Program-made: the position numbers and the translations under genes
Notes under the pieces: generated by a model
Databases searched by the model: none
Told to the model about the DNA's origin: nothing
The model's input: only the letters and a program-made list of their open reading frames with translations
Shown here: piece after piece, positions 46,491 through 58,809 of the stretch
Layout: each line of letters begins with the position of its first letter
How positions within the stretch are numbered: position 1 is the stretch's first letter
NCBI GenBank assembly: GCA_954871525.1
Contig: OX940865.1
Location: 1,364,001 to 1,428,000, forward strand
Source: Parietaria judaica
Taxonomy: Eukaryota > Streptophyta > Magnoliopsida > Rosales > Urticaceae
Length of the DNA: 64,000 nucleotides
Direction: 5' to 3'

Positions 46491-49400
46491 TCAATCAATT
46501 TCCAATGCCGGGATATCTCGACGTAGCAAAAACGAAACATCATCATCATCATCAACGTCTTCAAACGATTGTAGCCCGATGGAGAATGGTGCGATGGTAG
46601 TGATGTCTTCAACTTCTTCATTCGATTCTTCTACATTTCTCGCATTAACATGCACGACGAGAGATAATTCTTGATCGACCGGGTCCGAGACATAAAACAC
46701 TTGAGATGCTTGGGATGCCAACATGAATGAATCATGGGCATAACTCATCCGTCTGAAGTCAACAACCGTAACTCCATCATTGGAAACTTTGACGTGGTTG
46801 TTGTCCGCCCATTTGAACTTAAACAATCCAACTCGCAAACCACTATAATCTAGCTCCCAAATATCTTCTACATAGCCAAAATAGCTCATAAAAGCTTTTT
46901 TTGGATTTTTATCCTTGGCCGACGCAACATGGACTCCTTCCGCAAAGAATGTAACACCACTATTTTGTACGGGGTGTTTTTCGTCCCTTTCCCTTGTGTA
47001 AAACGTGTACCCGTTAACGTACCATGACGTGTACCTGGTAACTACTTGTGAAGACCCACTAGAGATCTTCAATATTGTCTCATCTAAATTCTTTCTTCTT
47101 GCATAACAATATTCATCGATCCACTTTGCAAACGTACGGTTATGCTCTTCTTTTAGCCATTTTTTGTTTTTTGACTTTTTCGGATAAGTAGACCTTAACT
47201 CATTCATATGCACATCGATAAAGGGTTCCACGACGTCTAAATTGTGCAACACATGGAGAACGGCTTGCTCCCAGTCTTTTCGGTTGACAGTTGAAGGATT
47301 TGCTGTGCATAAAAACATCAAAATAAATATTATATTCAACACGTAATCTAAATATTAACATCGTATTTATTTATAAAAAAATTATAATAATTACCTGCAG
47401 ATAAGCCTTTGGATTCCGCTTTGGCTAATTTGGGAACACCAATTGGCCGAGTTCTCGGGAAATACTCTACACAAAATTCAACCGACTCTTCTGCCATATA
47501 TCCTTCGACAATGCTCCCTTCTGGTCGATTGTAATTCTTCACGTATCCTTTCAAGACTTTCATATACCGTTCAATTGGATACATCCACCGTAGAAATATA
47601 GGTCCACATAACTTCACTTCCCGTACTAGGTTAACGGTTAAGTGAATCATGATGTCAAAAAATGATGGTGGAAAGAACATCTCGAGCATACATAGGGTTT
47701 TTACCAAGTCCTCTTGCAACTCGTCAAGACCTTCAACCTTAATAGTTTTGGAGCAAATTTTGTTGAAAAATTCACATAACTTTGAAATTGCGAATCGAAC
47801 TTCCTTTGGCAAAATCCCTCGCAATGCAAGAGGCAGTATTTGTTGAAGCAACATATGACAATCGTGAGTCTTCATTCCGATAAGTCTCAAATCTTTCATA
47901 GATACAAACCTCTTGTAGTTCGAAGAATGACCTTCGGGAACTTTTATCGCCGCAAGCCATCCACAAAGCTTCCTTCGCTCCGCTCTCGATAAAGTGTGGA
48001 CAGCCGGTGGTAGTAATGTCTTCTTTCCAGCCATTTTAGGATGCAAATCCGGTCTTATACCCAATTCAACGAGATCTTGTCGAGCATTTTTCCCGTCTTT
48101 TGTTTTATTTGGATCGTCAAGCAATGTACCAACAATCGCTTCACATACATTTTTTTCGATGTGCATAACGTCCAAACAATGTCGAACGTAATGCGTCTTC
48201 CAATACGGGAGCTCGTAGAAGATTGATACTTTTTTGAACGGTCTATCTTCAAATTTCTTTTGCTTCCTCTTACCACTCGACGTTCTTTTTCCAAGCACTT
48301 CATAAGTCTCTTCACAAATCAGTTTATAGACATCTTCACCGTTCAAAATTTTTGGAGGAGGTCGATGTTCTTGTTGTCCATTAAACTTTTGTTTCTTTCT
48401 TTCTGTACGGGTGATCTCTCGGTAAAAATCTCCTATGGTCGAGAAAAACTGTTTTCTTCCCATGTTTCAACCGGACTGAAGATGTATTTTTGATGCAGAC
48501 TGGACAACCAATAGAACATTTCACCGAGTAACCAGACAAGTTTCCGTACGCCGGGAAGTCATTGATTGTCCACATTAACATTGCTTTCAACTTGAACACT
48601 TTGCGTCGGTAAGCATCGTTGATCTCAATTCCTTCGTTCCACATCATCTTTAGATCATCTACCGAAGGTGCCAAGTAGACGTCGATGTCATTTCCTGGTT
48701 GGCTCGGTCCCGAAATTAAAAGAGTTAACATCAAGAACTTCCGCTTCATACACAACTTCGGAGGGAGATTGTAGTTGCAAAGTATTACCGGCCAAACACT
48801 ATAGCGACTACTCATGTTACCAAAAGGATTCATCCCGTCTGTTGCCAAACCGAGACGCAAATTCCTGGGTTCTGAGCTGAATTCCGGATACCGAGTATCA
48901 AAACTTTTTCACTGTGAAGCATCACAAGGGTGTCTTAAAATGCCATCATTACTCTGATTTTTTGAGTGCCAAACCATGTTCTCCGCGTGATTAATATTGT
49001 TAAACATGCGTTTGAGGCGGGTGAATGGGGGAATGTACCATAATACTTTTTTCGGAACCCCTTTGATACCGTCATGTGGCTCCTTTCCTGTCTTCCACCT
49101 TGACCCATTGTACAGTGGACATTCACTTAATTCTGTATGCTAGTTCCTATACAGTACGCAATCTTTTGGACATGCATGAAACTTTTCAAACTTTAAACCT
49201 AACAAGCCCATTGTCTTTTTTGCCGCATATATTCCTGTCGGAACTTTATTACCGGCCGGCAACGTTTCACGAAGGAGTTCCAACAATTGCGTGAAGCTAG
49301 AATTTGTCCAACTTCCTGCCGCCTTTAAATGGAATAGTGATACCAAAAACCCTATTTTCGTTGTGTTACTCCCATCATACAAAGGCGCTTCGAAATCCCC

Positions 49401-49739
49401 CACCATCGACTCTAATAATTGCGGTCTTCCCACAAAATTAGTCTTTGCATCGGCTTCGTCTTTGCATTCTTCTTCTTCAACTAAATCATTGACTCTCTTA
49501 CCACGTATCTTTTCTCCATGAAAGTACCAATGATCATAGGAAATCATAATACTAATAGCTAACAAATGCGATTTGACTACTTTCATAGATTTCGAAACTA
49601 AATTTCCACACAAAAGACAAGGACACCTAATCAAATCTCCTTCTTCAAAGTTTAAACGCACAAAATCCATAAATTCTTGAACACCATGTCGGTAATCATC
49701 GCTCATTCTATTTTTCGTCATCCATTCCCTAAATGCCAT
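46491..49739 (-). pseudogene. tnp2 transposase of CACTA-B, three visible lesions
   Basis: Start MAFREWMTKN at 49,739. Domains: transposase-associated (C39, C41, C44), Transposase_21 with LATDGMNPFGNMSSRYSVWP, ISGPSQPGNDIDVYL and NDFPAYGNLSGYSVKCSIGCPVC, DUF4218-like (FFPPSFFDIMIHLTVNLVRE) and DUF4216-like (FGYVEDIWELDYSGLRVGLF) at the C-terminus. An intron at 47,303-47,394 has consensus GTAA and CAG ends. Lesions: TAG at 49,140-49,142, TGA for Trp at 48,909-48,911 and a frameshift near 48,410. Otherwise long frames survive (371 and 283 codons), better than in A. It would cut and join CACTA ends if intact. Confidence 0.87.
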
Positions 49740-50390
49740 ATTGCAAATAAATAATTTGAAGATTAAATACCGTTTTCTTCCGTGACGAAGCACCGAGCCC
49801 GAATTCGAAATCGAAGGAAAGTCGTCTAAGGGAGAAAAAAATAGGGGTTTTGGAGTTATGGTGTAAATGGTTATGAAAATCTGTGAATTTGAAGATCTGC
49901 GTAGTATGCCGCGGCATTAGGTAATTACGCCACGGCATGTTGATCTATTATCGACCCTTTTTTTAGACATTCTCGATCAAACTTGATTTTGGATGAATAT
50001 TTTTCCCGATATACGCCGCGGCATGGTCACAGCAAGCTGAGGCTTTTGTGTTTCATGCCTTGGCATTTGTTACTTAACGCCGCGGCATAATTTTTCATTT
50101 ACAGTTAGACCCCATATTAGCCGCGGATTTCGTCATTTATCGGAGGGCATAATGGTGACAAGCTTCAATGTGCCGCGGCTTTGGGTAGCATACGCCGCGG
50201 CTTGATCGTGCTGACGTAAAAACGGCTATATTTTTACTAGCTACTAGGGTTAAATTTATTACCTTCCAACGGTTATCAACGGCTATATTCGCGAAAATAG
50301 TTTAAAAAACTTATAATTCATAACTTCTTTCTATATATACAACCATTTAACTTATATTTTGACCCACACAAAATATCTTGTCTACAAAAA
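49740..50390. promoter_or_regulatory. Divergent promoter of CACTA-B with GCCGCGGC cluster
   Basis: GCCGCGGC variants at 49,907-50,200. A CTATATATAC box at ~50,332 lies about 55 bp before the BED-like ATG at 50,391. It separates tnp2 (-) from the BED-like gene (+), as in A. Confidence 0.6.
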
Positions 50391-50954
50391 TTGAAAATTA
50401 TTATGGATTATCATCCGTCTTCTATCGGTAATGGCCCAGTCAATATTGTTTCGTCCTCTTCTTCATCTTCTTCCGATGATGACAACGATCACCAGGTAAA
50501 TCTATCAGATGATACAGTGGTCCCAAAAACAAATTCCGATGATACGGTGGTCCCAGAAACAAATTCCGATGATACGGTGGTCCCTGATACAAACTCTTAT
50601 TCGGAAGTCCCAAAAATTATAAACTCCAATGATACTATAGTCCCAGAAACAAATTCTCAAGAAAGCATTCAAAATTCCGAAGAAACCGTAGAGTCTGAAA
50701 TACCTCCAGGTCAGATTCGCGCCGCTCTTTCCGTTGGTTCAAGCCGCACAAGAGGTAGTGGTGGATCAAAATTTTCTTCATCGTGGGAGACAGATTTCCA
50801 TATAAAGTATGAGTGGAATAGCTCGACTCAAAATTTTGATAAGCACACTAAATGCAAATGGTGCGGACTATTGTTTATTCTTCCCTACCCAGTACGAGAA
50901 ATCGATTCGCTTCATGCTCATGGCGTGCGTTGTCGTCGAAAACATTGTATTTAA
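50391..50954 (+). CDS. BED-like zinc-finger protein with acidic 10-residue repeats, 187 aa
   Basis: Open from 50,391, or from the second Met at 50,403. N-terminus has PVNIVSSSS followed by DDD (residues 16-31), a SIM-like arrangement. Three 10-residue repeats of the type SDDTVVPETN run over residues 39-68, with a fourth at 79-88. The C-terminal part has WETDF, C155-x2-C158 and H175, H177, C181, a degenerate BED-type finger. It is the open version of the frameshifted genes at 2,228 and 28,479. A promoter TATA box is in place. Probably a CACTA-encoded DNA-binding accessory protein; not recognised as any named gene. Confidence 0.65.
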   Translation: MKIIMDYHPSSIGNGPVNIVSSSSSSSSDDDNDHQVNLSDDTVVPKTNSDDTVVPETNSDDTVVPDTNSYSEVPKIINSNDTIVPETNSQESIQNSEETVESEIPPGQIRAALSVGSSRTRGSGGSKFSSSWETDFHIKYEWNSSTQNFDKHTKCKWCGLLFILPYPVREIDSLHAHGVRCRRKHCI

Positions 50955-51004
50955 ATATTTATTATTTTACGTTTTTTAATTGTAGTTTTATTATTATGTG
51001 ACAA

Positions 51005-51210
51005 ATGTAGCTTTAAATATTGATGGACTTGTAATGTGGCACGACTTATCATAATGTACTTGTAATGTGTTGTAATGTGGTACTTGAAATGTTTTGCAAT
51101 GTGGTACTTATCATAATGTACTTGTAATGTGTTGTAATGTTGTACTAGTAATGTTTTGTAATGTGGTACTTTCCATATGGTACTTGTAATGTGGAATTAT
51201 TGATGATAAT
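51005..51210. repeat. ~24-bp minisatellite, CACTA-B copy
   Basis: Inverted relative of 1,450-1,625: units of ATGTACTTGTAATGTGTTGTA in the 3' flank of the BED-like gene. Confidence 0.65.
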
Positions 51211-51377
51211 AATGTATTTATAATATAAACATATGTATTCATAATTCTATATATTTTATAATTAATCACATATATATTCTTACATATTTTTATGAAACGA
51301 ATAATAATTACAGTTTAATTTTATGGGTTTAAAGTTAAGGGTTTTAAGTTAAGGAAATATTATAAAAATTAATTAAT

Positions 51378-53192
51378 AACGCCGCGGCGTAACGTTAATA
51401 AGCCTTGGCAAGACCTATTGAACCATGATTAATAACCGTAGTCGAACTCACGCCACGGCATATCAAAATCTATGCCTCGGCATTTTTACAATGGCCGCGG
51501 TAGAATGGTAGTAACGCCGCGGCGTTTAGTGACTTACATAGTCCATGCTCTCTGTATAATTTGAAACAACATATAGGCCTCGGCATGGTATCAGCAAGCC
51601 GTGGCTTCGTTGGCCATGCCAAGGCATGGGTAACAGAATGCCGCAGCTTACATCGTTTGTTTACCAAAGTACCCTCACAATATGAAACTCGCCGAGGCCT
51701 TTCGTGAAAGTGCCGCGGCGAGTTGCATAATCAAGAGGGAAAATTTGTAAATTAAAATGAAGCCACAGCGTGTTCATTCAAATGCCGCGGCATGATAAGT
51801 AAATTTACAATGTAATTATTAATTATCATATTAATTGTAACACAATTTTAGTAAATTAAATTATCTCATTAATAAATTATGAAAATGTTGATAATTTTAT
51901 TATAAAAAAAAAGAATGCACTTAATAATCATAACTAAATAATCGTTCAAACAAAAAACACAACATTGTACTATTAATTATATAATTTTTCAAACCAAAAA
52001 TATAAAAATAAATATAATTACAGTTTAATTTTATGGGTTTAAAGTCTAGGGTAAAATTGTAAAAATTAATTAACCACGCCGCGGCTTATTTTGTAAAAGC
52101 CACGGCTTTATCTCAAACGTCAAATATATCCGTTGCAGAAACAGAACACGCCGCGGCATATGTAACTCCTGCCGCGGCTTTCCTTTGCTGACACAAAAAC
52201 GGCTAGTTTTTTTTTTCAACCGAATTATTACCCCACAACGGTAATAAATGGCTATATTTGTCAAAATAATGTTAAAAACGTTTAAATTCACACAAATCTT
52301 CTATTTAAACCTATACTTGTTCACATTTTATTCTATGTTTCATCAATTTAATCCTTAGATTCAAAAATATCATCATTTTTCTTTGTTATGGATGATCCGT
52401 CTCGTTTCGGTTCGTCATCGGAATATCATCAGGGCTTATTTTTTGGGTTCGCCTCTTGCTCTTCTTCCGATGATGATAGTTTTTCTATGGATACAAGTTC
52501 CAATAATACTATTGTCATATCCTCCGACAACACCGAGGAGTTTGAAATGCCTCCGAGTCCAACTCTAAATCGGACCTCTCGTGCCGGTGAGCCACGACCG
52601 ACGAGGGGGCGTGGGCGTTGGCGTGGACGTGGTAGGCCACCGTCTTTACTATGGGAAACAGATTTTCAAATGAGGCTCATATGGAACAATGAGACTCAAA
52701 CTCAAGATAGGTACGCAAAATGCAAATGGTGCCGTCAAGAGATTCTTGCAATCGTTGAACGAGGCACAACTCATTTACGCCGACATGCCAATCGTTGTCG
52801 TAGAGATTTAGTTATTGATGACGAATTATGATTTTAAATGTTGTAGTTTTATTAATATAATTTTGAATTGTTGTGAGTTATTTTGTTATTTGAAAAAGTA
52901 TTAAATGTAATGTTGGATTGTTGTGAGTGATTTTGTTGTTTTAAAACTATTAAATGTAATGTTGAATTGTTGTGAGTGATTTTGTTGTTTTAAAACTATT
53001 AAATGTAATATTTAATTGCTGTAAGTGATTTTGTTGTTTTAAAATTATTAAATGTATTGTTTAACTGTTGTAAGCGATTATGTTGTTTTAATATTAAATT
53101 TAATGTTGAATTGTTCGAAGTGATTTTATTGTTTTAAAATTAATAAATGTAATGAAGTATGATACTCGCCACGGCACAATGTTAACAATGCT
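51378..53192 (+). repeat. Unit 1 of a ~1.79-kb tandem duplication in CACTA-B
   Basis: From about 51,405 the sequence recurs at 53,193 (offset about 1,788; 1,796 at the gene). The unit holds a GCCGCGGC cluster (51,378-51,800), an AT-rich spacer, a second cluster (52,077-52,180) and a BED/AT-hook gene. High similarity between units indicates a recent duplication; A has a single unit. Confidence 0.8.
52388..52831 (+). CDS. BED zinc-finger/AT-hook small protein, 147 aa, intact
   Basis: Complete frame from ATG 52,388. Residues 24-31 are a CSSSDDD acidic serine stretch. NTIVISSDNTEEFE at 40-53 looks like a SUMO-interacting motif. RGRGRWRGRGRPP at 73-85 holds an AT-hook core (RGRP, 81-84). C112-x2-C115 and H129-x3-H133-x3-C137 form a BED-type zinc finger. 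A TATTTAAA box lies ~80 bp upstream. The single open frame covers the whole unit, unlike the broken relatives at 570, 26,821 and 54,184. Likely a CACTA-encoded DNA-binding accessory protein; a candidate for recognising the GCCGCGGC arrays (inference). Confidence 0.75.
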   Translation: MDDPSRFGSSSEYHQGLFFGFASCSSSDDDSFSMDTSSNNTIVISSDNTEEFEMPPSPTLNRTSRAGEPRPTRGRGRWRGRGRPPSLLWETDFQMRLIWNNETQTQDRYAKCKWCRQEILAIVERGTTHLRRHANRCRRDLVIDDEL

Positions 53193-54765
53193 GTGGCAAG
53201 ACCTATTGAACCATGATTAATAACCGTAGTCGAACTCACGCCACGGCATATCAAAATCTATGCCTCGGCATTTTAACAATGGCCGCGGCAGAATGGTAGT
53301 AACGCCGCGGCGTTTAGTGACTTACAGAGTCCATGCTCTCTGTATAATTTGAAACAACATATAGGCCTCGGCATGGTATCAGCAAGCCGTGGCTTCGTTG
53401 GCCATGCCAAGGCATGGGTAACAGAATGCCGCAGCTTACATCGTCTGTTTACCAAAGTACCCTCACAATATGCAACTCGCCGAGGCCTTTCGTGAAAGTG
53501 CCGCGGCGAGTTGCATAATCAAGAGGGAAAATTTGTAAATTAAAATGAAGCCACAGCGTGTTCATTCAAATTCCGCGGCATGATAAGTAAATTTACAATG
53601 TAATTATTAGTTATCATATTAATTGTAACACAATTTTAGTAAATTAAATTATCTCATTAATAAACTATGAAAATGTTGATAATTTTATTATAAAAAAAAA
53701 CAAAATAATGCACTTAATAATCATAACTAAATAATCGTTTAAACAAAAAACACAACATTGTACTATTAATTATATAATTTTTCAAACCAAAAATATAAAA
53801 AATTAATATAATTACAGTTTAATTATATGGGTTTAAAGTCTAGGGTAAAATTGTAAAAATTAATTAACCACGCCGCGGCTTATTTTGTAGAAGCCACGGC
53901 TTTATCTCAAACGTCGGATATATCCGTTGCAGAAACTGAACACGCCGCGGCATATGTAACTCCTGCCGCGGCTTTCCTTCGCTGACACAAAAACGGCTAG
54001 TTTTTTTTTTTTCACCCGAATTATTACCCCACAACGGTAATAAACGGCTATATTTGTCAAAATAATGTTAAAAACGTTTAAATTCACACAAATCTTCTAT
54101 TTAAACCTATACTTGCTCACATTTTATTCTATTGTTCACCAAATTTATCCTTATACTCAAAAATATCATCACTTTTCTTAGTTATGGATGATCCGTCTCG
54201 TTTCGGTTTGTCATCGGAATATCACCAATTCTTTGTCGTGTTTTCCTCTTCCTCTTCCTCCGATGATGATAGTTTTTCCATGAAAACAAGTTCCAATAAT
54301 ACTATTGCCATCTCCTCCGACGACACCGAGGAGTTTGAAATGCCTCCGAATCCAACTCTAAATCGGACCTCTCATGCTGGTGGGCCACGACCAACAAGGA
54401 GGCGTGTGAAACAGATTTTCAAATGAGGCTCAAATGGAACAATGAGACTCAAACTCAAGATAGGTACGCGATATGCAAATTGTGCCGACAAGAGATTCTC
54501 GCAATCGTTGAACGAGGCACAACTCATTTACGTCGACATGCCAATCGTTGTCGTAGAGATTTAGGTATTGATGACGAATTATGATTTTAATTGTTGTAGT
54601 TTTATTAATATAATATTGAATTGTTGTGAGTTATTTTGTTATTTGAAAAAGTATTAAATGTAATGTTGAATTGTTGTGAGTGATTTTGTTGTTTTAACTA
54701 CTAAATGTAATATTTAATTGTTGTAAGTGATTTTGTTGTTTTAAAATTATTAAATACTATCTCGT
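53193..54765 (+). repeat. Unit 2 of the ~1.79-kb tandem duplication in CACTA-B
   Basis: Second copy of 51,405-53,192. It keeps the cluster (53,170-53,580), the AT spacer, the second cluster (53,870-53,990) and a damaged BED gene copy. Similarity fades after ~54,760. Confidence 0.8.
54184..54584 (+). pseudogene. Duplicated BED/AT-hook gene, deletion-frameshifted
   Basis: Starts MDDPSRFGLSSEYHQFF like 52,388, keeps SSSSSDDD and NTIAISSDDTEEFE, then loses the AT-hook segment in a deletion near 54,405 and stops after 80 codons. The zinc-finger part remains out of frame to 54,584, with ICKLCRQE in place of KCKWCRQE, which keeps both Cys. Confidence 0.75.
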
Positions 54766-55975
54766 ACGGTATTCACTTTATGTCCTCAAGTTTACATTCC
54801 GATATTCAACTTATGCCCTCAAGTTTAAGAAGTACTACATTTCACATCTCGCGAGTAAAAATATAAGTAACTATGGTATAAATAGACAAAAAAATGAATT
54901 TATATTTTTTAAAAATTATGTTTGCGAATATAGCAGTTTTTTAGCGTTGGACATCATAAATTAAACCGTGGCAAGTATAGACATACCGCGGCAAGTTTTA
55001 GTCACACCGCGGCCTAATATGGCTAAAGTTAAGCATGCTCTCTGTATAATTTTTTGTCGTAATCAGCCGCGGCAGGTTGTACATAAGCCGAGGCTTTACT
55101 TGACAATGCTGAGGCATTAGAATCTTGATGCCGTGGTGTGTTGTTGCTATTTACTATTTTAACCTATGGCTAATGAACACAGCCGCGGCTTTAATAGGTC
55201 ACGCCAAGGCGTGTGGAAAGAATGCCGTGGCTAGCGTTAGTCACACCTCGGCCTAATCCGACTAAAGTTAAGCATGCTCTCTGTATAATTTTTGGTTATT
55301 TTCCGCCGCGGTAGGTTATACATAAGCCGCGGCTTTATCTAACAATGCCGAGGCGTTACAATCTTAATGCCGTGGTGTATTGTTGCTATTTACTATTTTA
55401 ACCTCTGGCTTATGAACACAGCCGCGGCTTTAATAGGTCACGCCAAGGCGTGTGGAAAGAATACCGTGGCTAGCGTTGGTCACACCTCGGCCTAATTCGA
55501 CTAAAGTTAAGCATGCTCTCTGTATAATTTTTGGTTATTTTACGCCGCGGTAGGTTATGCATAAGCCGAGGCTTTATGTGACAATGCCGAGGCGTTACAA
55601 TCATGATGCCGTGGTATGTTGTTGCTATTTACTATTTTAACCTCTGGCTTATGAATACAGCCACGGCTTCAATAGGTCACGCCAAGGCGTGTGGAAATCA
55701 TGCCGTGGCTAGCGTTGGTCACACCTCGGCCTAATTCGACTAAAGTTAAGCATGCTCTCTGTATAATTTTTGGTTATTTTACGCCGCAGTAGGTTATGCA
55801 TAAGCCGAGGCTTTATGTGACAATGTCGAGGCGTTGCAATCATGATGCCGTCGTATGTTGTTGCTATTTACTATTTTAACCTCTGGCTTATGAATACAGC
55901 CACGGCTTCAATAGGTCACGCCAAGGCGTGTGGAAATCATGCCGTGGCTAGCGTTGGTCACACCTCGGCATGACG
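54766..55975. repeat. Four-unit, ~239-bp tandem array in CACTA-B
   Basis: AAGTTAAGCATGCTCTCTG recurs at about 55,028, 55,267, 55,507 and 55,746, period ~239 bp. Each unit has GCCGCGGTAGGTTATAC, GCCGAGGC, GCCGTGGTGT and GCCAAGGCGTGTGG in fixed order. The last two units are nearly identical. It lies between the BED genes and the PF20167-like gene, and A has no equivalent array. 54,766-54,960 before it is an AT-rich flank without a gene. Confidence 0.85.
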
Positions 55976-56257
55976 AATTATACAAATAATTAATTAATAG
56001 ACTACACAATTAAATTATGAATTATTTAATTTTTCGATTGTTTAACAATCTAAATTAGATCTTATAAAATCATTTTAAATTTTTTATAAACAATTATTTT
56101 ATATTTCAACAAAACGAAGTATAATAACATTTGAAAATTTATACTTTTTTTCAAACAAAACTAAATATTAACTAATTGTTCAAAGGAAACATAAAATATT
56201 AACTAATTGTTTAAACAAAACAAACATAATAGCTAATTGTTCAAACGTAAGAAATAA

Positions 56258-57871
56258 CTAATTATTGTCCACGAGGTTTTTGTCATCATTGTTCTCGACT
56301 TCTTGGTTATTGTTTTCTTCGAGGCCGTCGTTGTTGATTTCTTCCGGGTTATTTGGGTTCTCTGGGTTCTCGGGGTTCGCCTCATTGTCGTTCCCGCCTG
56401 CTGCATTCTCGCCTCCTTCATTCTCGTTACCGTTCCCGCCTGCTGCATTCTCGCCTCCTTCATTCTCGTTACCGTTCCCGCCTCCTTCTTCGTTCTCAAC
56501 CTCGCTGTTCCCGCCTCCAACGTGCCTGCTTCAACGAATGCCGGCTGATACTGATTTGGATATCCTGCTGGCCATGGCATTGGTGGAATTTGATTTGGCG
56601 CCTCAAATCCTGGGTAGATACCGGGCCAAAACGAGCTACAATAGGTATTGAACTCAAGAATGCTCCGAATACCGTGAGCCACGAAGGCTCTCATTGGCGG
56701 ATCATCGTAGTTGAGCTCCGGCATCGGTGGGGCGGCAACAGGCTGTGCTGGTATATCGGCGGCCTCAACCATGAATTTCAAGCAAAGTTAGATTATTATT
56801 AAAACAATAATAAAGAATTAAGCAATATAAGCTGTACATTTACCTCGTTTGCAGGTTGTTCAGGTATCTCGCTCGCAGAGGCCTCAACAAAGGGTTCCTT
56901 TAAACTCCGGATCCAAGCCTGGTCCATCTTCTTTCCATATGGCACCGTCAGGTCGAGCTCAGAATCCTCGATCTAAAAAATGAAATAAAGCAAGATTAGA
57001 TCAATATTGAAAAAATTGAATTTCACAATTGAAGACAAATAAAAATATATATACTTACCCCAGCTTTCTTACATAGATCTGTGATAAGGAACGGGAAGCC
57101 CAGTGCATTCTTCGAGGCGTCGTACGCCATGTGGGTCATGTAGAAGAAGATGAATCGACCAACGTCGATATTCAACCCCCTAACCGCCGCGTAGATCAAC
57201 TTGAGAAAGTTGAACTGCAGCTCCGTGAAGTGCAGATGCGGGAATAGGTTGGCCCCGAAGAAGTACATCCAAACCTTGGCTCGCCAATTCAACTGATTTT
57301 TATTTAGTCGCATCTCTCCGGCCCTATTGAGCCATTGTTCTCCGGGAGTAGCAATGGTCGCTGCCATGTTGTCGTAAAACTCTTGATTCAATTCTTGATC
57401 GCCCAATTGGTTGTGCTCGTTTTCCTCGTCGGTTAAATTTGGGGTTCCGCAGTATTCATTGATTACTTGAGCATTGATTGCAAATCGGATATGCCGAACA
57501 GTCACAAATCCATCGACTGACTCGTCGGGAAGAGCGGCATAGAACTCGTGGACCAATGTTCTCCTCGCCTTAGACCTAGGTTGGAGCATGAAATTTTTCC
57601 AACCGCGTTGTTCGATACTCTCATTGAGAGCGTCGCCAAGGTCACCCATGTCCGTAATGGGTATTTTCGCAAATCCACGCTCCGGGCATAATTGTCGCTT
57701 GCAAAGAACTTGAAATCGTTTCCTTGCCGCTTCTGTTTTGAAACTGGGCGGTACTTGAATTGAAGGTGTTAGTGGTACTTGTTCCTCCTCGTTGACTGTA
57801 GGCGGGACTCGGCTCGACGATCCGTTTCTAACCAAAAGATATCCCCTTGCGCGTTTTGACTTTAGTGCCAT
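56258..57871 (-). pseudogene. Plant transposon protein (PF20167-like) gene of CACTA-B, almost intact
   Basis: ATG at 57,871. Exon 1 (to ~57,056) encodes about 275 residues without a stop: LVHEFYAALPDES, FAINAQVINEYCG, WRAKVWMYFFGANLFPHLHFTELQFNFLKLIYAAVRG and LGFPFLITDLCKKAG, the layout of the putative plant transposon protein domain. A GTAAGT donor follows. Exon 2 (~56,973-56,845) reads DSELDLTVPYGKKMDQAWIR. The last exon is Asn/Gly/Glu-rich with a 42-bp repeat present twice, ending at 56,258. A ~10-bp insertion relative to A near 56,530 shifts the repeat part. Function unknown; it may be a structural or DNA-binding partner of the transposase. Confidence 0.7.
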
Positions 57872-58809
57872 TGAAATCTATAAAAAAGAAAAGTTAATGC
57901 CATAACATATTAATTCAAGCCAAAAAACTAATTAACCAAAGATATTAGATAATCCTATAAACTAACTAACTTAACTAATTAAACTCATTAATCCAAACCA
58001 AACTAAATAAAATAATTGACCTAAGGATACATCACAAATAACTAATCATATAACCAATCAAACAAAACCAAACATAATCAAAGTACAAAATTTAATCATA
58101 TAACGTAATTCGATAAATGCAATTTCAATACCTAATTAAGTTAACACCCAATTTCAAAACTCAAATTTGAAATTAAATTTCAATACCCAAACCTAATTTA
58201 AAAACCTAAATTCAAAACCCAATTAATTTCAAAACCTAATTTCAATACCTAATTAACTTCAAAACCTAATTTCAAAACCTAATTACAAAACCTAATTACA
58301 AAACCTAATTTCAATACCCAAACCTAATTTAAAAACCTAAATTCAAAACCCAATTAATTTCAAAACCTAATTTCAATACCCAATTAAATTCAAAACCTAA
58401 TTTCAAAACCTAATTACAAAACCTAATTTCAATACCCAAAAAAAAATTTCAATACCTAAACCAATTTAATCAATTCATAAAATCAAATTTCACTTAAAAA
58501 TAGATACAAGAACTTGATATCAATGACTTAATACAACAATACTCAAATCCTATTTCGAATTAACAACAACAAAAAAACAAAAAAAAAAAAACAGAAAAAC
58601 AAAGCTTGAAATCGACACTTACTCGTGGAGGTCGACGGCGTAGGGCTTGGACAGCAACGGCGGATGACGGCGGATGACGGCGTGAATCGTGTCGCGGTGA
58701 GAAGACGGCGGCGCAAGGCGAGTGCGAGAAAGAGAGAGCGAGAGGGGTAGGGTTTTGAGTTGTGACGGCACGAAGTGAAAATGAACTCCTCGCGGGTAAG
58801 ACTGTAAAT
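57872..58809 (-). other. Leader intron and 5' region of the CACTA-B PF20167-like gene
   Basis: 58,126-58,460 is a simple tandem array of AAAACCTAATTTC and AATACC variants, the minus-strand counterpart of the AT-rich leader of A. 58,600-58,760 is G+C-rich (GACGGCGGATGACGGCGG) and matches the C-rich 5' exon at 23,640-23,810. No separate gene is seen. Confidence 0.5.
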
